In this document: piece after piece, positions 9,137-17,066 of the stretch | Layout of the letters: the number at the start of each line of letters is the position of its first letter | Position numbering within the stretch: position 1 is the stretch's first letter | NCBI GenBank assembly: GCA_964478075.1 | Contig: CAYZGO010000009.1 | Location: 47,631 to 111,630 of the forward strand | Length of the DNA: 64,000 nucleotides | Direction of reading: 5' to 3' | DNA from: DAOUEX01 sp034430235 | GTDB lineage: Bacteria; Chloroflexota; Anaerolineae; UBA2200 | Made by a program: the position numbers and the translations under genes | The notes under the pieces: model-generated | Databases searched by the model: none | Seen by the model: only the letters and a program-made list of their open reading frames with translations | Told to the model about the DNA's origin: nothing

Positions 9137-10117
9137 CTACGGCAGTCCCACCCGCCTCCTCACCTCATCAATAGTCGCTTGGGCTATCACCCTCGCTCGG
9201 GCTGCCCCATCAGCAAGTATTCTCCATACCAGATCCGGGTCACGGGCCAGGTCGGCGCGTCGTTCGCGAAATGGGGCTAGAGCCTGAATCAGATCTTCCG
9301 CGAACTGCTTTTTGTGCTCCACGCAGCCGATCCCTGCACTGCGGCAATCGGTTTCGATCTGTGCGATGACCGCCGGGTCCGTCGAGAAGACCTTATGTAG
9401 AGCAAAGACGTTGCATATTTCAGGATGACCGGGGTCGGTCTTGTAGCGTCGCGCCGGATCTGTAACCATGGTCATCACGCGGCGCTGGATTTCTTCCGGG
9501 ATGGCAGTCAACCCAATATGATTGTCCAGCGACTTGCTCATCTTGTTCACGCCGTCCAGGCCCATAATGCGCGGTGTCTCAGTGAGTTTGGCCTGTGGCT
9601 CTATTAGAGTCTTGCCAAACTTGGAGTTAAATCGTCGCACAATCTCGCGCGTGAACTCTAGATGTGGCAGTTGGTCCTCTCCCACAGGCACTATGTCTGC
9701 CTTATACAAAGTGATGTCAGCGGCCATTAGAACTGGATACCCCAGTAACCCGTAATTCACGTTATCTGGCTGCAGTCGCACTTTCTCCTTGAACGTGGGC
9801 AGGCGCGCGAGCCAGCCCATGGGCGTGACCATGGAGAGAATGGTGTGCAATTCAGTCACCTGTGGCACATGGGACTGCACAAAGATAATGCTGCGGCCTG
9901 GATCCATGCCTGCAGCCAGCCAATCGAGGACCATCTCGCAGGTGTTTTGCTTAATCTTGTGAGTATCGCGCAGAGTTGTCAGAGCGTGCAGATCTACCAC
10001 GCAGTAGATGCACTCATGATCTTCTTGCAGGGCCACATAATTCTTGATCGCCCCGCAATAGTTACCGAGATGCTGTCGCCCTGTAGGACGTGCCCCAGAG
10101 AACACTCTTCCCTTCAT
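9137..10117 (-). CDS. trpS: Tryptophanyl-tRNA synthetase
   Basis: Class I aminoacyl-tRNA synthetase that charges tRNA-Trp in the cytosol. MKGRVFSGARPTGRQHLGNY carries the HLGN form of the HIGH motif, and NKMSKSLDN near the middle is the KMSKS loop. The length of 326 aa fits compact bacterial TrpS. The frame extends 26 codons further upstream, but ATG 10117 begins exactly at the conserved N terminus and has AAAGGAG about 11 bases ahead, so it is preferred. It lies downstream of the cold-shock gene on the same strand, separated by a terminator-like hairpin at 10171-10208. Confidence 0.93.
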   Translation of the reverse strand: MKGRVFSGARPTGRQHLGNYCGAIKNYVALQEDHECIYCVVDLHALTTLRDTHKIKQNTCEMVLDWLAAGMDPGRSIIFVQSHVPQVTELHTILSMVTPMGWLARLPTFKEKVRLQPDNVNYGLLGYPVLMAADITLYKADIVPVGEDQLPHLEFTREIVRRFNSKFGKTLIEPQAKLTETPRIMGLDGVNKMSKSLDNHIGLTAIPEEIQRRVMTMVTDPARRYKTDPGHPEICNVFALHKVFSTDPAVIAQIETDCRSAGIGCVEHKKQFAEDLIQALAPFRERRADLARDPDLVWRILADGAARARVIAQATIDEVRRRVGLP

Positions 10118-10170
10118 AGGTTGCAGGACTCCTTTCACTAACTGCTGCAAGTTTACTACAAACTGCGGTG

Positions 10171-10208
10171 AAAAGGAAACCCCCTCTGTGCGCACACAAG
10201 AGGGGGTT
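10171..10208 (-). terminator. Intrinsic terminator after the cold-shock gene
   Basis: On the minus strand AACCCCCTCT-TGTG ... CACA-GAGGGGGTT forms a strong GC-rich stem (one bulged base) around a short loop, followed by a T-rich tail TTTCCTTTTC. It lies between the cold-shock CDS and trpS. It could end the cold-shock transcript or act as an attenuator for trpS. Confidence 0.75.
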
Positions 10209-10284
10209 GGGAACCCTCTATTCCAAATCTACGAGCCGAAGATTAGACTTCAGTTCGAAATGAATGGATAAAGTGCTTCCCGAG

Positions 10285-10500
10285 CTAGTCTAGCTTCACC
10301 ACGTCAGCAGCTTGTGGACCTTTGTCACTATCTTCGATAGTGAAATCCACCCGCTGGCCTTGCTCCAGGTTTCGGAATCCTCCCCCGACGATGGCTGAGT
10401 AGTGGACGAAGACATCCTCGCTGCCTTCATCGGGTTGAATGAACCCGTACCCTTTGACGCGGCTGAACCATTTGACCGTGCCCAAGGTTCTGTCCGACAT
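10285..10500 (-). CDS. Cold-shock domain protein, CspA family
   Basis: Single-stranded nucleic-acid-binding protein of 71 aa, a complete cold-shock domain. RNP1 appears as KGYGFIQ and RNP2 as DVFVHYSAI. It starts MSDRTLGTVKWFS, as usual for the family, and would act as an RNA chaperone or transcription antiterminator. ATG 10500 is preceded by AAGGAGG with a rather long ten-base spacer. A near-consensus promoter (TTGACA-N17-TATCAT) lies about 180 bases upstream, giving the long leader typical of cold-shock mRNAs. Confidence 0.95.
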   Translation of the reverse strand: MSDRTLGTVKWFSRVKGYGFIQPDEGSEDVFVHYSAIVGGGFRNLEQGQRVDFTIEDSDKGPQAADVVKLD

Positions 10501-10537
10501 CTTGTGCGCACCTCCTTCCTTACAGCATAGTCAAAGG

Positions 10538-10554
10538 CCCGGTTGAAAACCGGG
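10538..10554 (-). promoter_or_regulatory. Small hairpin in the cold-shock 5' leader
   Basis: CCCGGTT-GAA-AACCGGG is a perfect 7-bp stem with a 3-nt loop about 20 bases upstream of the ribosome-binding site of the cold-shock gene. It could influence leader folding. Role inferred from position only. Confidence 0.4.
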
Positions 10555-10689
10555 TGGACAGAAGCCTGTTGATAGTGGTCAAGTCATCACTATTCGCTAT
10601 TAGCACAAAACCGCCAAGGCCAGTACAAAAAGCCTCCGCGGCAGTTCTAAATCAATATCAATCCAAAAGACACCTCGATCACGTTGGCT

Positions 10690-10718
10690 ATGATACACAG
10701 TGTTTGCTGTTTTGTCAA
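10690..10718 (-). promoter_or_regulatory. Sigma-70-type promoter of the cold-shock gene
   Basis: Minus strand TTGACA (10713-10718), a 17-base spacer and TATCAT (10690-10695). The predicted transcript starts near 10683, about 180 nt before the start codon. Confidence 0.75.
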
Positions 10719-10800
10719 ATGATGCAACTTGAAACCACGCTTGCTTCCGATACATGAAGAAGACAGGCGAATAACAGAAATGTCCGCTCAACGCAAACCC

Positions 10801-10830
10801 TTGGACAAAATGGGACTTTTGAAGTAAAAT
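10801..10830 (+). promoter_or_regulatory. Probable promoter of the uracil-DNA glycosylase gene
   Basis: TTGGAC (10801-10806), an 18-base spacer and TAAAAT (10825-10830). The predicted start near 10837 would give a leader of about 70 nt. The 10501-10904 gap otherwise holds only the cold-shock leader and promoter. Confidence 0.5.
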
Positions 10831-10904
10831 GGTAAAGGCAAGTGGTTAGGATCTGCTCACTGCACAGACTTATCTATGAGAGTGATAGCTATCAGGAGGC
10901 AATC

Positions 10905-11507
10905 TTGTCAGAGCTCACAAACCTGTATGGCCAAATCGCAGCTTGTCAGAAGTGTGCCCTGGCAGAGGGGCGCACTCACGCGGTCCCTGGCGAAGGGCCG
11001 GAGGACGCAGAGATCATGTTTGTTGGCGAGGCGCCTGGCTATCACGAGAACCGGTTGGGACGTCCTTTCGTGGGCGCTGCGGGTAGTTTCCTTGAGGAGT
11101 TGTTGGCTTCGATAAATATGCGGCGTGAGGATGTCTACATATGTAACGTGATCAAGTGCCGTCCGCCGAATAACCGTGATCCACTGCCTAATGAGATCGA
11201 GGCATGTCGGCCATATCTGGACAGGCAGATTGAGCTGATCAAGCCTCGCTTGATCGTCACATTGGGGCGGTGTTCCATGGCCAAGTTCTTTCCGAGGGCG
11301 ATGATCTCCAAGATCCATGGCGTGCCCAAGAAGGTCGGCGAGGTGATAGTGTTGCCGTTTTTTCACCCTGCTGCAGCTTTGCACCAGCCAAAATACCGGG
11401 CTGACATTGAGCGGGATATGCTCAAGATTCCTCAGATTCTGGCGCAGATGAATGACTTTGAGGAGATGCTGCCAGATCAGCAAGCCGAGCAATTGAGTTT
11501 GTTCTAG
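10905..11507 (+). CDS. Family 4 uracil-DNA glycosylase (Fe-S)
   Basis: Removes uracil from DNA as the first step of base-excision repair. The family 4/5 pattern is clear: CQKC, motif A as GEAPGYHENRLGRPFVG, Cys residues in IKCRPPNNRD and EACRPYL completing a four-Cys iron-sulfur site, and motif B-like FHPAAALHQP near the C terminus. TTG 10905 has AGGAGG five bases upstream and starts just before the first Cys pair, giving 200 aa, the usual family size. An upstream GTG at 10842 lacks a ribosome-binding site. ftsK follows after 59 bases. Confidence 0.92.
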   Translation: MSELTNLYGQIAACQKCALAEGRTHAVPGEGPEDAEIMFVGEAPGYHENRLGRPFVGAAGSFLEELLASINMRREDVYICNVIKCRPPNNRDPLPNEIEACRPYLDRQIELIKPRLIVTLGRCSMAKFFPRAMISKIHGVPKKVGEVIVLPFFHPAAALHQPKYRADIERDMLKIPQILAQMNDFEEMLPDQQAEQLSLF

Positions 11508-11566
11508 CAGTGGACTGAACAGGGTTGTAGCAGCATTCTTGAAGACCGTTAGTTCTGCTAGTCGTA

Positions 11567-13843
11567 ATGGAAGTAGGAGGCATGACCAAGCGCAGGCGAA
11601 CTAGGAAGAGACAAAAGCAATCGAGAGCTATCCCCGTAACCGTTTGGATTGAAGCGGCAGGCATACTGTTGACAGGCATAGCTTTAGTGACTCTGCTCAG
11701 CCTGCTCTCCTTCAGTCGTGGTACACTCACTGGCAAGTGGCTTGACCTTCTGCGCCAGGGCTTCGGTTGGGGCACGTATTTTGTGCCCGTGGGTCTGGGA
11801 GCACTTGGCCTTTGGCTTTTCCTGGTTGGCTTTGGCCGTCAGATTCGCGTGCCCTTGGAAACCCTATTAGGCACACTGCTCCTGTTCTTGGGCAGCCTGG
11901 GCCTCTTGCACTATTTCGCCACTGATCCACAGGCTGTAGCTCTCAGCGGTGGAGGAGGAGGACATCTGGGCTGGCTGATAAGCAGGGCCCTGATTGGTGC
12001 CTTGGGCGACATTGGTGCCATATTGACGCTGCTTACGATTCTCATTGTCGGACTCATCGCTCTTTTTAGTATTTCAATCACGAATGCTTTCAGGTACTTC
12101 CTAACTCTATGGCACAAGCTGGTGGATTGGTACCGGTTTCACTCAGCAGCAATCAGGGACGTTGCCCCGCCTGAGGGATGGCGGGACGTTGCCCCGCCTG
12201 ACAGATGGCGGGACGTTGCTTCACCACCCAAGGACGAAAGTCTAGCCGCGCGCTTGATGGTCAGGACGGAGGAACAAGGGCGCCGACCGACTGCGCCAGC
12301 TACCACATCTCCGTTGGCAGAACACGGCTTGCTCTTTCCGCGCGTAGTGGGGGACGCGAAGGAATGGCGGCTTCCTTCCCTTGAAGACATCCTGGAGAGT
12401 GGTGTTGAGCAGGAGCTGAGTCAGGCGGAGATTCGCTACAAGGTGCGCGTAATCGAGGAGACACTGGCCAGTTTTGGCGTACCGTGCAAAGTGGTCGAGG
12501 TCAACCAGGGACCGACAATCACACAATTCGGTCTGGAACCGGGATTCATCGAGCGGAAAGACCGCCTCGGAAGGCACAGGCGTGTCAAGGTCAAGGTAAG
12601 TCGCATCACCTCCCTGGTCAGCGACCTGTCACTCGCGCTGGCCGCCTCACCTATCCGTGTCGAGGCACCTGTGCCCGGCCGCCCGCTCGTGGGCATCGAA
12701 GTGCCCAACACGAGCACTTCCCTGGTCAGCCTGCGCAGTGTGATAGACTCCAAAGCTTTTCGCAGCATTGACTCCAAGCTGCGCATTGCCTTGGGTCAGG
12801 ACGTCGCCGGCCAGCCAGTTGCAGCCGACCTGGCACAAATGCCGCACTTGCTCATCGCCGGGGCCACCGGCTCAGGCAAGTCCGTGTGCATCAAGTCCAT
12901 TACCGCCTGTCTGCTGCTTAACAACACCCCTGATGATTTACGTCTGATCATGATTGACCCCAAGATGGTCGAACTGGCCAGTTTCAATGGCCTCCCTCAC
13001 CTCTTGGTCCCCGTAGTGATTGAGGTCGAGCGCGTGGTGGTCACGTTAAGGTGGGTGACAAGAGAGATGAAGCGCCGCTATAGGTTGTTCTCCAAGGTAG
13101 GTGCGCGCACCATTGCGATGTACAATCAGATGATGGCCTCACGGGGGAAGGATAGTCTGCCCCACATTGCAATACTCATTGACGAGTTAGCGGACCTGAT
13201 GATGGTTGCCCCTGAAGAAATGGAGCGTTCAATCTGCCGCATCGCCCAGTTGGCGCGGGCGACCGGCATTCACCTGGTGATCGCCACACAGCGACCCTCG
13301 GTTGACGTGGTAACAGGGCTGATCAAAGCGAACTTTCCGGCGCGGATCAGCTTTGCGGTCACGTCGCAGGTGGATTCGCGGGTGATCCTGGATATGCGCG
13401 GTGCGGAGAAGCTGTTGGGACGGGGGGACATGCTGTACTTGGCTTCGGACTCGAGCAAGCTCGTTCGCCTGCAAGGCTGCTTTGTCTCAGATACAGAACT
13501 CGAAAGGCTGGCAAACTATTGGAGGGGCTTCCGCACCAGTGCTCCCTTACCACCGGGCGCCGCTCTCGTGCAGCAGCCCCTTTGGGAAGAAATGATGGCT
13601 AAAGAAAAGGAAGCCGCTAGCAGGGATGACCTTCTTGACAGAGCGATTGAGGTTGTGCGGGAACACGACCGGGCGTCCATTTCCCTGCTGCAGCGTAAGC
13701 TGCGAATTGGGTACTCCCGAGCTGCACGTTTGATAGATACTATGGAAGAGCAAGGTATTATTGGCCCAGATGAAGGCGCAGGCCGTGGTCGTCGCGTCTA
13801 CAAAACACGCCAGGAAGAAGGTTCGACGTACGAGAGTCAGTAG
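11567..13843 (+). CDS. ftsK: DNA translocase FtsK/SpoIIIE
   Basis: Septal DNA pump that clears chromosome from the closing division site. The N terminus has four transmembrane helices (IEAAGILLTGIALVTLLSLL and three more to about residue 180). After a linker comes the RecA-like motor with Walker A GATGSGKS and Walker B ILIDELADLMM. The C-terminal winged-helix gamma domain (DDLLDRAIEVVREHDRAS...GYSRAARLIDTMEEQGII) would read KOPS-type polarity sequences. Length 758 aa is normal. The linker contains a triple in-frame repeat at 12154-12225. The start is uncertain: ATG 11567 has no clear ribosome-binding site, and ATG 11582 has AGGAGG only one base away. Confidence 0.93.
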   Translation: MEVGGMTKRRRTRKRQKQSRAIPVTVWIEAAGILLTGIALVTLLSLLSFSRGTLTGKWLDLLRQGFGWGTYFVPVGLGALGLWLFLVGFGRQIRVPLETLLGTLLLFLGSLGLLHYFATDPQAVALSGGGGGHLGWLISRALIGALGDIGAILTLLTILIVGLIALFSISITNAFRYFLTLWHKLVDWYRFHSAAIRDVAPPEGWRDVAPPDRWRDVASPPKDESLAARLMVRTEEQGRRPTAPATTSPLAEHGLLFPRVVGDAKEWRLPSLEDILESGVEQELSQAEIRYKVRVIEETLASFGVPCKVVEVNQGPTITQFGLEPGFIERKDRLGRHRRVKVKVSRITSLVSDLSLALAASPIRVEAPVPGRPLVGIEVPNTSTSLVSLRSVIDSKAFRSIDSKLRIALGQDVAGQPVAADLAQMPHLLIAGATGSGKSVCIKSITACLLLNNTPDDLRLIMIDPKMVELASFNGLPHLLVPVVIEVERVVVTLRWVTREMKRRYRLFSKVGARTIAMYNQMMASRGKDSLPHIAILIDELADLMMVAPEEMERSICRIAQLARATGIHLVIATQRPSVDVVTGLIKANFPARISFAVTSQVDSRVILDMRGAEKLLGRGDMLYLASDSSKLVRLQGCFVSDTELERLANYWRGFRTSAPLPPGAALVQQPLWEEMMAKEKEAASRDDLLDRAIEVVREHDRASISLLQRKLRIGYSRAARLIDTMEEQGIIGPDEGAGRGRRVYKTRQEEGSTYESQ
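12154..12225 (+). repeat. Three tandem CCCGCC-type repeat units inside ftsK
   Basis: Three ~27-nt units, each containing GGGACGTTGCCCCGCCTGA or a decayed form, separated by GGATGGC/AGATGGC. They are translated as RDVAPPEGW-RDVAPPDRW-RDVASPP in the linker between membrane and motor domains. The unit matches the inverted intergenic sequence at 21847-21882 closely. Confidence 0.85.
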
Positions 13844-13887
13844 GACAAAGAAGGCCCGTTTCTGGGATAACGCGAAGGGGGTGTGTA

Positions 13888-14505
13888 ATGAGTAATGATT
13901 CCCCTACTGAGAAGCACATTTACAAACCGCACTATCATACAAGCGCTGATCTGTTTCATTGGCATCAGTACCAGGGTAGCAATACTAACGATTGTGCAGC
14001 ATTCAGCATAGCTATCGTGGGCAATGCCATTCTCAATAGCCCGCATTTCGATGGATACACCGTTGCTCGAGAAATGGAAAAGGTCGTTGTTGCCAGTAGG
14101 CCTCTGCCTCACATTACCATTCGCAAAATCCCCAAGTGGGCTACTCTGCCCTGGGGTATTTCTGGGTATCTACAAAGCAAGGGCATCTCGGCCAGACTGC
14201 GATGGTTTGGTAGCACGGATGATTTGCTTCACAATATCCAGGAAAACCGCTTAACTATCGTACTTATCGGTGAACCGTTTCTCCGTGAAGGGTTCAAGTT
14301 CAAAGGCTGGGCGCACGCTAAGGTTCTATATGGATTTGAACCCACGGGCCCTCAGCCTGAGAAGGGTTTCTACTTCGTTGACCCTGGCGAGCGCCGGGAG
14401 CGGTCCAGCTCGCATCAGCCCCAGGGAGTGTCTTGGCAAGATGAGGTCAAGTTCAAGAAAGAGTGGAGCAACATGCTCCGCATATATATTGAAGCACAGG
14501 CCTAA
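13888..14505 (+). CDS. C39-like cysteine peptidase fold protein, function unknown
   Basis: 205-aa protein without signal peptide or membrane segment. It has the layout of papain-like/C39-type domains: a Cys in NTNDCAAFSIA near residue 36, a His in GWAHAKVLYGF near residue 147 and an Asp in YFVDPGE. Family membership is inferred from this Cys-His-Asp order and the local glycine/aromatic pattern. Proteolysis is not shown, and it could be an amidase-like relative. ATG 13888 follows AAGGGGG with good spacing. It sits 44 bases after ftsK and is followed by the repeat array at 14538-14702. Confidence 0.55.
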   Translation: MSNDSPTEKHIYKPHYHTSADLFHWHQYQGSNTNDCAAFSIAIVGNAILNSPHFDGYTVAREMEKVVVASRPLPHITIRKIPKWATLPWGISGYLQSKGISARLRWFGSTDDLLHNIQENRLTIVLIGEPFLREGFKFKGWAHAKVLYGFEPTGPQPEKGFYFVDPGERRERSSSHQPQGVSWQDEVKFKKEWSNMLRIYIEAQA

Positions 14506-14537
14506 AGTCGTGGCGTGCTGCCGAATCAGCCACACGA

Positions 14538-14702
14538 GCACGGCAAAGTCCCGCCATCCTTTGGGCGGGGCAAAGTCCCGCCGTCTGCGGAGTCCCGCCA
14601 TCTTTGGGGCGGGGTCGGGCGGGGCAAAGTCCCACCATCCTTGGAGACCAGCCATCCCTTGGGCGGGGCAAAGTCCCGCCATCTTTAGGGCGGGGTCGGG
14701 CG
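14538..14702. repeat. Array of CCCGCC-type palindromic repeats (R1)
   Basis: Five to six imperfect copies of a unit around GGCGGGGCAAAGTCCCGCCA, with intervening CATCNNTTGGG. It fills nearly all of the space between the C39-like gene and rsmG. Each unit is itself an inverted repeat (GGCGGG ... CCCGCC), so it can fold into successive GC-rich hairpins. Confidence 0.85.
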
Positions 14703-14706
14703 CGAC

Positions 14707-15477
14707 ATGAAGTTGCTGCGGGATGGAGCGCGAGTTCTGGGTCTACACCTCACAGCCGAGCATGTGCGGGCCTTCCGAATCTACTATCGAGAACTCGTCG
14801 CCTGGAACCGCAAGTTCAATCTGACCACGGTGACGCGCTACGAGGAAGTGCAGATCAAACACTTCCTCGATTCATTAACCTGCCTACTGGCTCTCCCACT
14901 ACCGGGCGCGGCCCCAGGTGAGCGTCTTCCGAATGTAGTTCCTCTTTCACACAAGGACACACCACTGCTGTGCATTGACGTTGGCACTGGTGCAGGTTTC
15001 CCTGGTTTGCCTGTCAAGATCATGCATCCAGCGCTGCGTGTGACCCTTCTAGAGTCCTCAAGGAAGAAGCTTGCTTTCCTGGAGCACCTGGTAGAGTGTT
15101 TAGGCCTGGAGGGCGTGGATTTGCTGCGGGCACGGGCGGAGGAAGCAGGACAGGATGCACATCACCGAGAACGTTATGATGTAGTGCTGGCACGAGCAGT
15201 GGCTGATTTGGCTGTACTGGCCGAGTACTGCCTGCCCTTGTGTCGTAAAGGGGGCTGCTTTATCGCACAGAAGGGGGCAGACATCGAGGCTGAGCTGGGG
15301 GAGGCTGCGGCAGCGATTAACTTGCTAGGTGGCAAGTGCCGGGAGGTGAAAGCTGTTCACCTGCCAGGATTAAGAGAACCACGTTCAATAGTGGTAGTAG
15401 ACAAAGTGGTGGAAACGCCAGCCAAATACCCGAGGCGTCCGGGCATACCCCGGAAGCGGCCTCTTAAAGGGGAGTAA
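14707..15477 (+). CDS. rsmG: 16S rRNA (guanine527-N7)-methyltransferase
   Basis: S-adenosylmethionine-dependent enzyme that methylates G527 of 16S rRNA. Family blocks appear in order: NRKFNLTTV, HFLDSL, the SAM-binding IDVGTGAGFPGLPVKI, LLESSRKKLAFLEHL and VLARAVADL. The length of 256 aa fits. The C terminus is basic (RRPGIPRKRPLKGE). ATG 14707 lies directly after the GC-rich repeat array, which leaves no recognisable ribosome-binding site. It converges on recF and overlaps its 3' end by 14 bases. Confidence 0.92.
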   Translation: MKLLRDGARVLGLHLTAEHVRAFRIYYRELVAWNRKFNLTTVTRYEEVQIKHFLDSLTCLLALPLPGAAPGERLPNVVPLSHKDTPLLCIDVGTGAGFPGLPVKIMHPALRVTLLESSRKKLAFLEHLVECLGLEGVDLLRARAEEAGQDAHHRERYDVVLARAVADLAVLAEYCLPLCRKGGCFIAQKGADIEAELGEAAAAINLLGGKCREVKAVHLPGLREPRSIVVVDKVVETPAKYPRRPGIPRKRPLKGE

Positions 15478-16717
15478 GCTTCTCCACCCTGCCCGCATAC
15501 ACGTGCCACAGGGTTACTCGTGCCAGGAACTCTTTGCTATAGTGCGCCAAGTCGGTTGTGGTTATGATTACCTGCTGTGCCTTATCAATGGCATTCAGGA
15601 GATAGCTTCGGCGTGCGGCGTCCAACTCGGAAATGACATCGTCCAGCAGCAAGACTGGCTTGTCGTTTTTCTCCTGCAGCATCAGTTCTACTTCAGCCAG
15701 CTTCAGGGATAGCGCGATAGTCCGCTGCTGCCCGCGAGAGCCGTAAGTATTCATGTCCACGCCGTTCACCACGAAGCGAAGGTCATCCCGATGCGGCCCA
15801 ACGACGGACATGCCCTGTTCAAGTTCCCTGGCGCGCGCCTCGCGCAGTTGGTCGGCAAACGAGGCGGCGGCGTTTTGCAACCGAGCCGACATCTCTGTCC
15901 CAGGCAAGACATCCTGCTCCGTTGGCAGAGCTATCTGGTAGGCGCCACCCTTTCCGAGGCCAGCGCTCGCACAGTACTCCAGCCGCAACCGCTCTTTCTC
16001 CCCTGTTAGCTCGGGATGAATGCGTTGTATGGACTCGTCCAATTGACGGATCACCTGTTGACGGCGGACAATGACATAGGCGCCGTGTTCTACCAGGCGT
16101 TGATCCCAGAAGAGGAGTCGGGCGGCCCCGTCGCCTCGACCTCGAAGGGACCTCAGCAGGTGATTTCGTTGCGTCAAGACGCGATTGTAGCACTGCAACT
16201 CACGGCAGTACTTTGGATCAATCTGGCAAATGGTGTCGTCAAGATAACGGCGTCGCAAATAAGGCGAGCCGGCCACCAGGTCTATATCCTGGGCCAGGAA
16301 TAACACGGCATTCAGCAGCCCTACTACGTCCCGAACACGTTTGCTGGCACCATTGAGGCGGATATGTTTGCGCAGCGCTTGCCCTGAGCCTTGCCGAAGG
16401 GCGACTGCATCTGGATCCAGGGTTCTTCCGCCGCTTTGTACCAATGACAGCTCGATCTGGTCACTTCCTTCAGCTTTCTGAATCTGGGCTACCAAGCGGG
16501 CGAAAGGCAGGTCTTCTTCCAGGGCCAGCCAGTTTACGAGTTCACGATCCACCTTTGTGCGTGGTGAGCGAATTCTGGATAGGTAGTAAATGGCTTCCAG
16601 CAGATTCGTTTTGCCCTGGGCATTGTCGCCTTGCAGCAGCACGATGCCTTCCGGCAGATCCAGCTCCAGCCGAGAATAGTTCCTAAAGTTTGTGAGACTC
16701 AGGTGCAAAATGCGCAT
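15464..16717 (-). CDS. recF: DNA replication and repair protein RecF
   Basis: SMC-like ATPase that helps load RecA at gaps through RecOR. It starts MRILHLSLTNFRNYSRLEL. Walker A is GDNAQGKTNLLE, the ABC signature region is YGSRGQQRTIALSLKLAE and Walker B is PVLLLDDVISELD. At 417 aa it is slightly longer than typical; residues ~103-114 (VALRQGSGQAL) are encoded by a palindromic insert, GCCCTGAGC...GAAGGGC on the plus strand. ATG 16717 is preceded by AAAAGGG, and a promoter lies 25-60 bases upstream. Confidence 0.92.
   Translation of the reverse strand: MRILHLSLTNFRNYSRLELDLPEGIVLLQGDNAQGKTNLLEAIYYLSRIRSPRTKVDRELVNWLALEEDLPFARLVAQIQKAEGSDQIELSLVQSGGRTLDPDAVALRQGSGQALRKHIRLNGASKRVRDVVGLLNAVLFLAQDIDLVAGSPYLRRRYLDDTICQIDPKYCRELQCYNRVLTQRNHLLRSLRGRGDGAARLLFWDQRLVEHGAYVIVRRQQVIRQLDESIQRIHPELTGEKERLRLEYCASAGLGKGGAYQIALPTEQDVLPGTEMSARLQNAAASFADQLREARARELEQGMSVVGPHRDDLRFVVNGVDMNTYGSRGQQRTIALSLKLAEVELMLQEKNDKPVLLLDDVISELDAARRSYLLNAIDKAQQVIITTTDLAHYSKEFLARVTLWHVYAGRVEKLTPL
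16376..16408. repeat. Short dispersed palindrome inside recF
   Basis: Plus strand GCCCTGAGC-CTTGCC-GAAGGGC. Sequences of the form CCCTGAGC...GAAGGG are common dispersed repeats in bacterial genomes. Here it is translated in frame within recF, between strands preceding KHIRLNG. Confidence 0.5.
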
Positions 16718-16748
16718 GTCCCTTTTCGATGCTGCTAAAGTCGGTCGT

Positions 16749-16777
16749 ATTATACTGGCAATCTCGCAGGTTGGTAA
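16749..16777 (-). promoter_or_regulatory. recF promoter
   Basis: Minus strand TTACCA (16772-16777), a 17-base spacer and TATAAT (16749-16754). The transcript would start near 16742, about 25 nt before the recF ATG. Confidence 0.6.
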
Positions 16778-16817
16778 AAGAGCATTTGTGCTGCCCTGGA
16801 ATGTACCTTGCCTCGGC

Positions 16818-16846
16818 CTGACGTTAGAGCAAAAAGTGTGTATAAT
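16818..16846 (+). promoter_or_regulatory. Probable promoter toward the epimerase gene
   Basis: CTGACG (16818-16823), a 17-base spacer and a perfect TATAAT (16841-16846) followed by ATGC. The leader to ATG 17067 would be about 210 nt and would include the repeat-like stretch 16915-17005. The 16718-17066 gap otherwise holds only the recF promoter. Confidence 0.45.
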
Positions 16847-16914
16847 ATGCGAGCCGGATCTTGAACGATATAGCGAGAGATAGAGTCTTGGCAGTCATGC
16901 ACTCCAAAGGATCG

Positions 16915-17005
16915 CCATGGTTTCGAAGAATAAACCACTGAGACACAGAGTCCGCTGAATCTCACTCTCAAGTTCTCCGTGTCCTTGGGGTCTTCGCGGT
17001 TTACA
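16915..17005. repeat. Genome-dispersed ACTGAGACACAGAG-type repeat
   Basis: AAACCACTGAGACACAGAGT ... TTCTCCGTGTCCTTGGGGTC followed by TTCGCGGTTTAC forms a loose inverted repeat. It resembles the CGCAGAGACCGCAGAG-type elements at 19372 and 45375. Confidence 0.5.
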
Positions 17006-17066
17006 AGTAGATTCTTGCGGTGCAGCCATACTACGTTATATGGACGAAAACGCTAAAGGAGAAGAC

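Noticed and set aside
14538..14702. CRISPR array
   Set aside because: Units are irregular palindromes with no uniform unique spacers and no cas genes nearby.
14270..14710. 146-codon frame running through the repeat array before rsmG
   Set aside because: First part is a shadow of the C39-like gene and the rest only translates the CCCGCC repeats.
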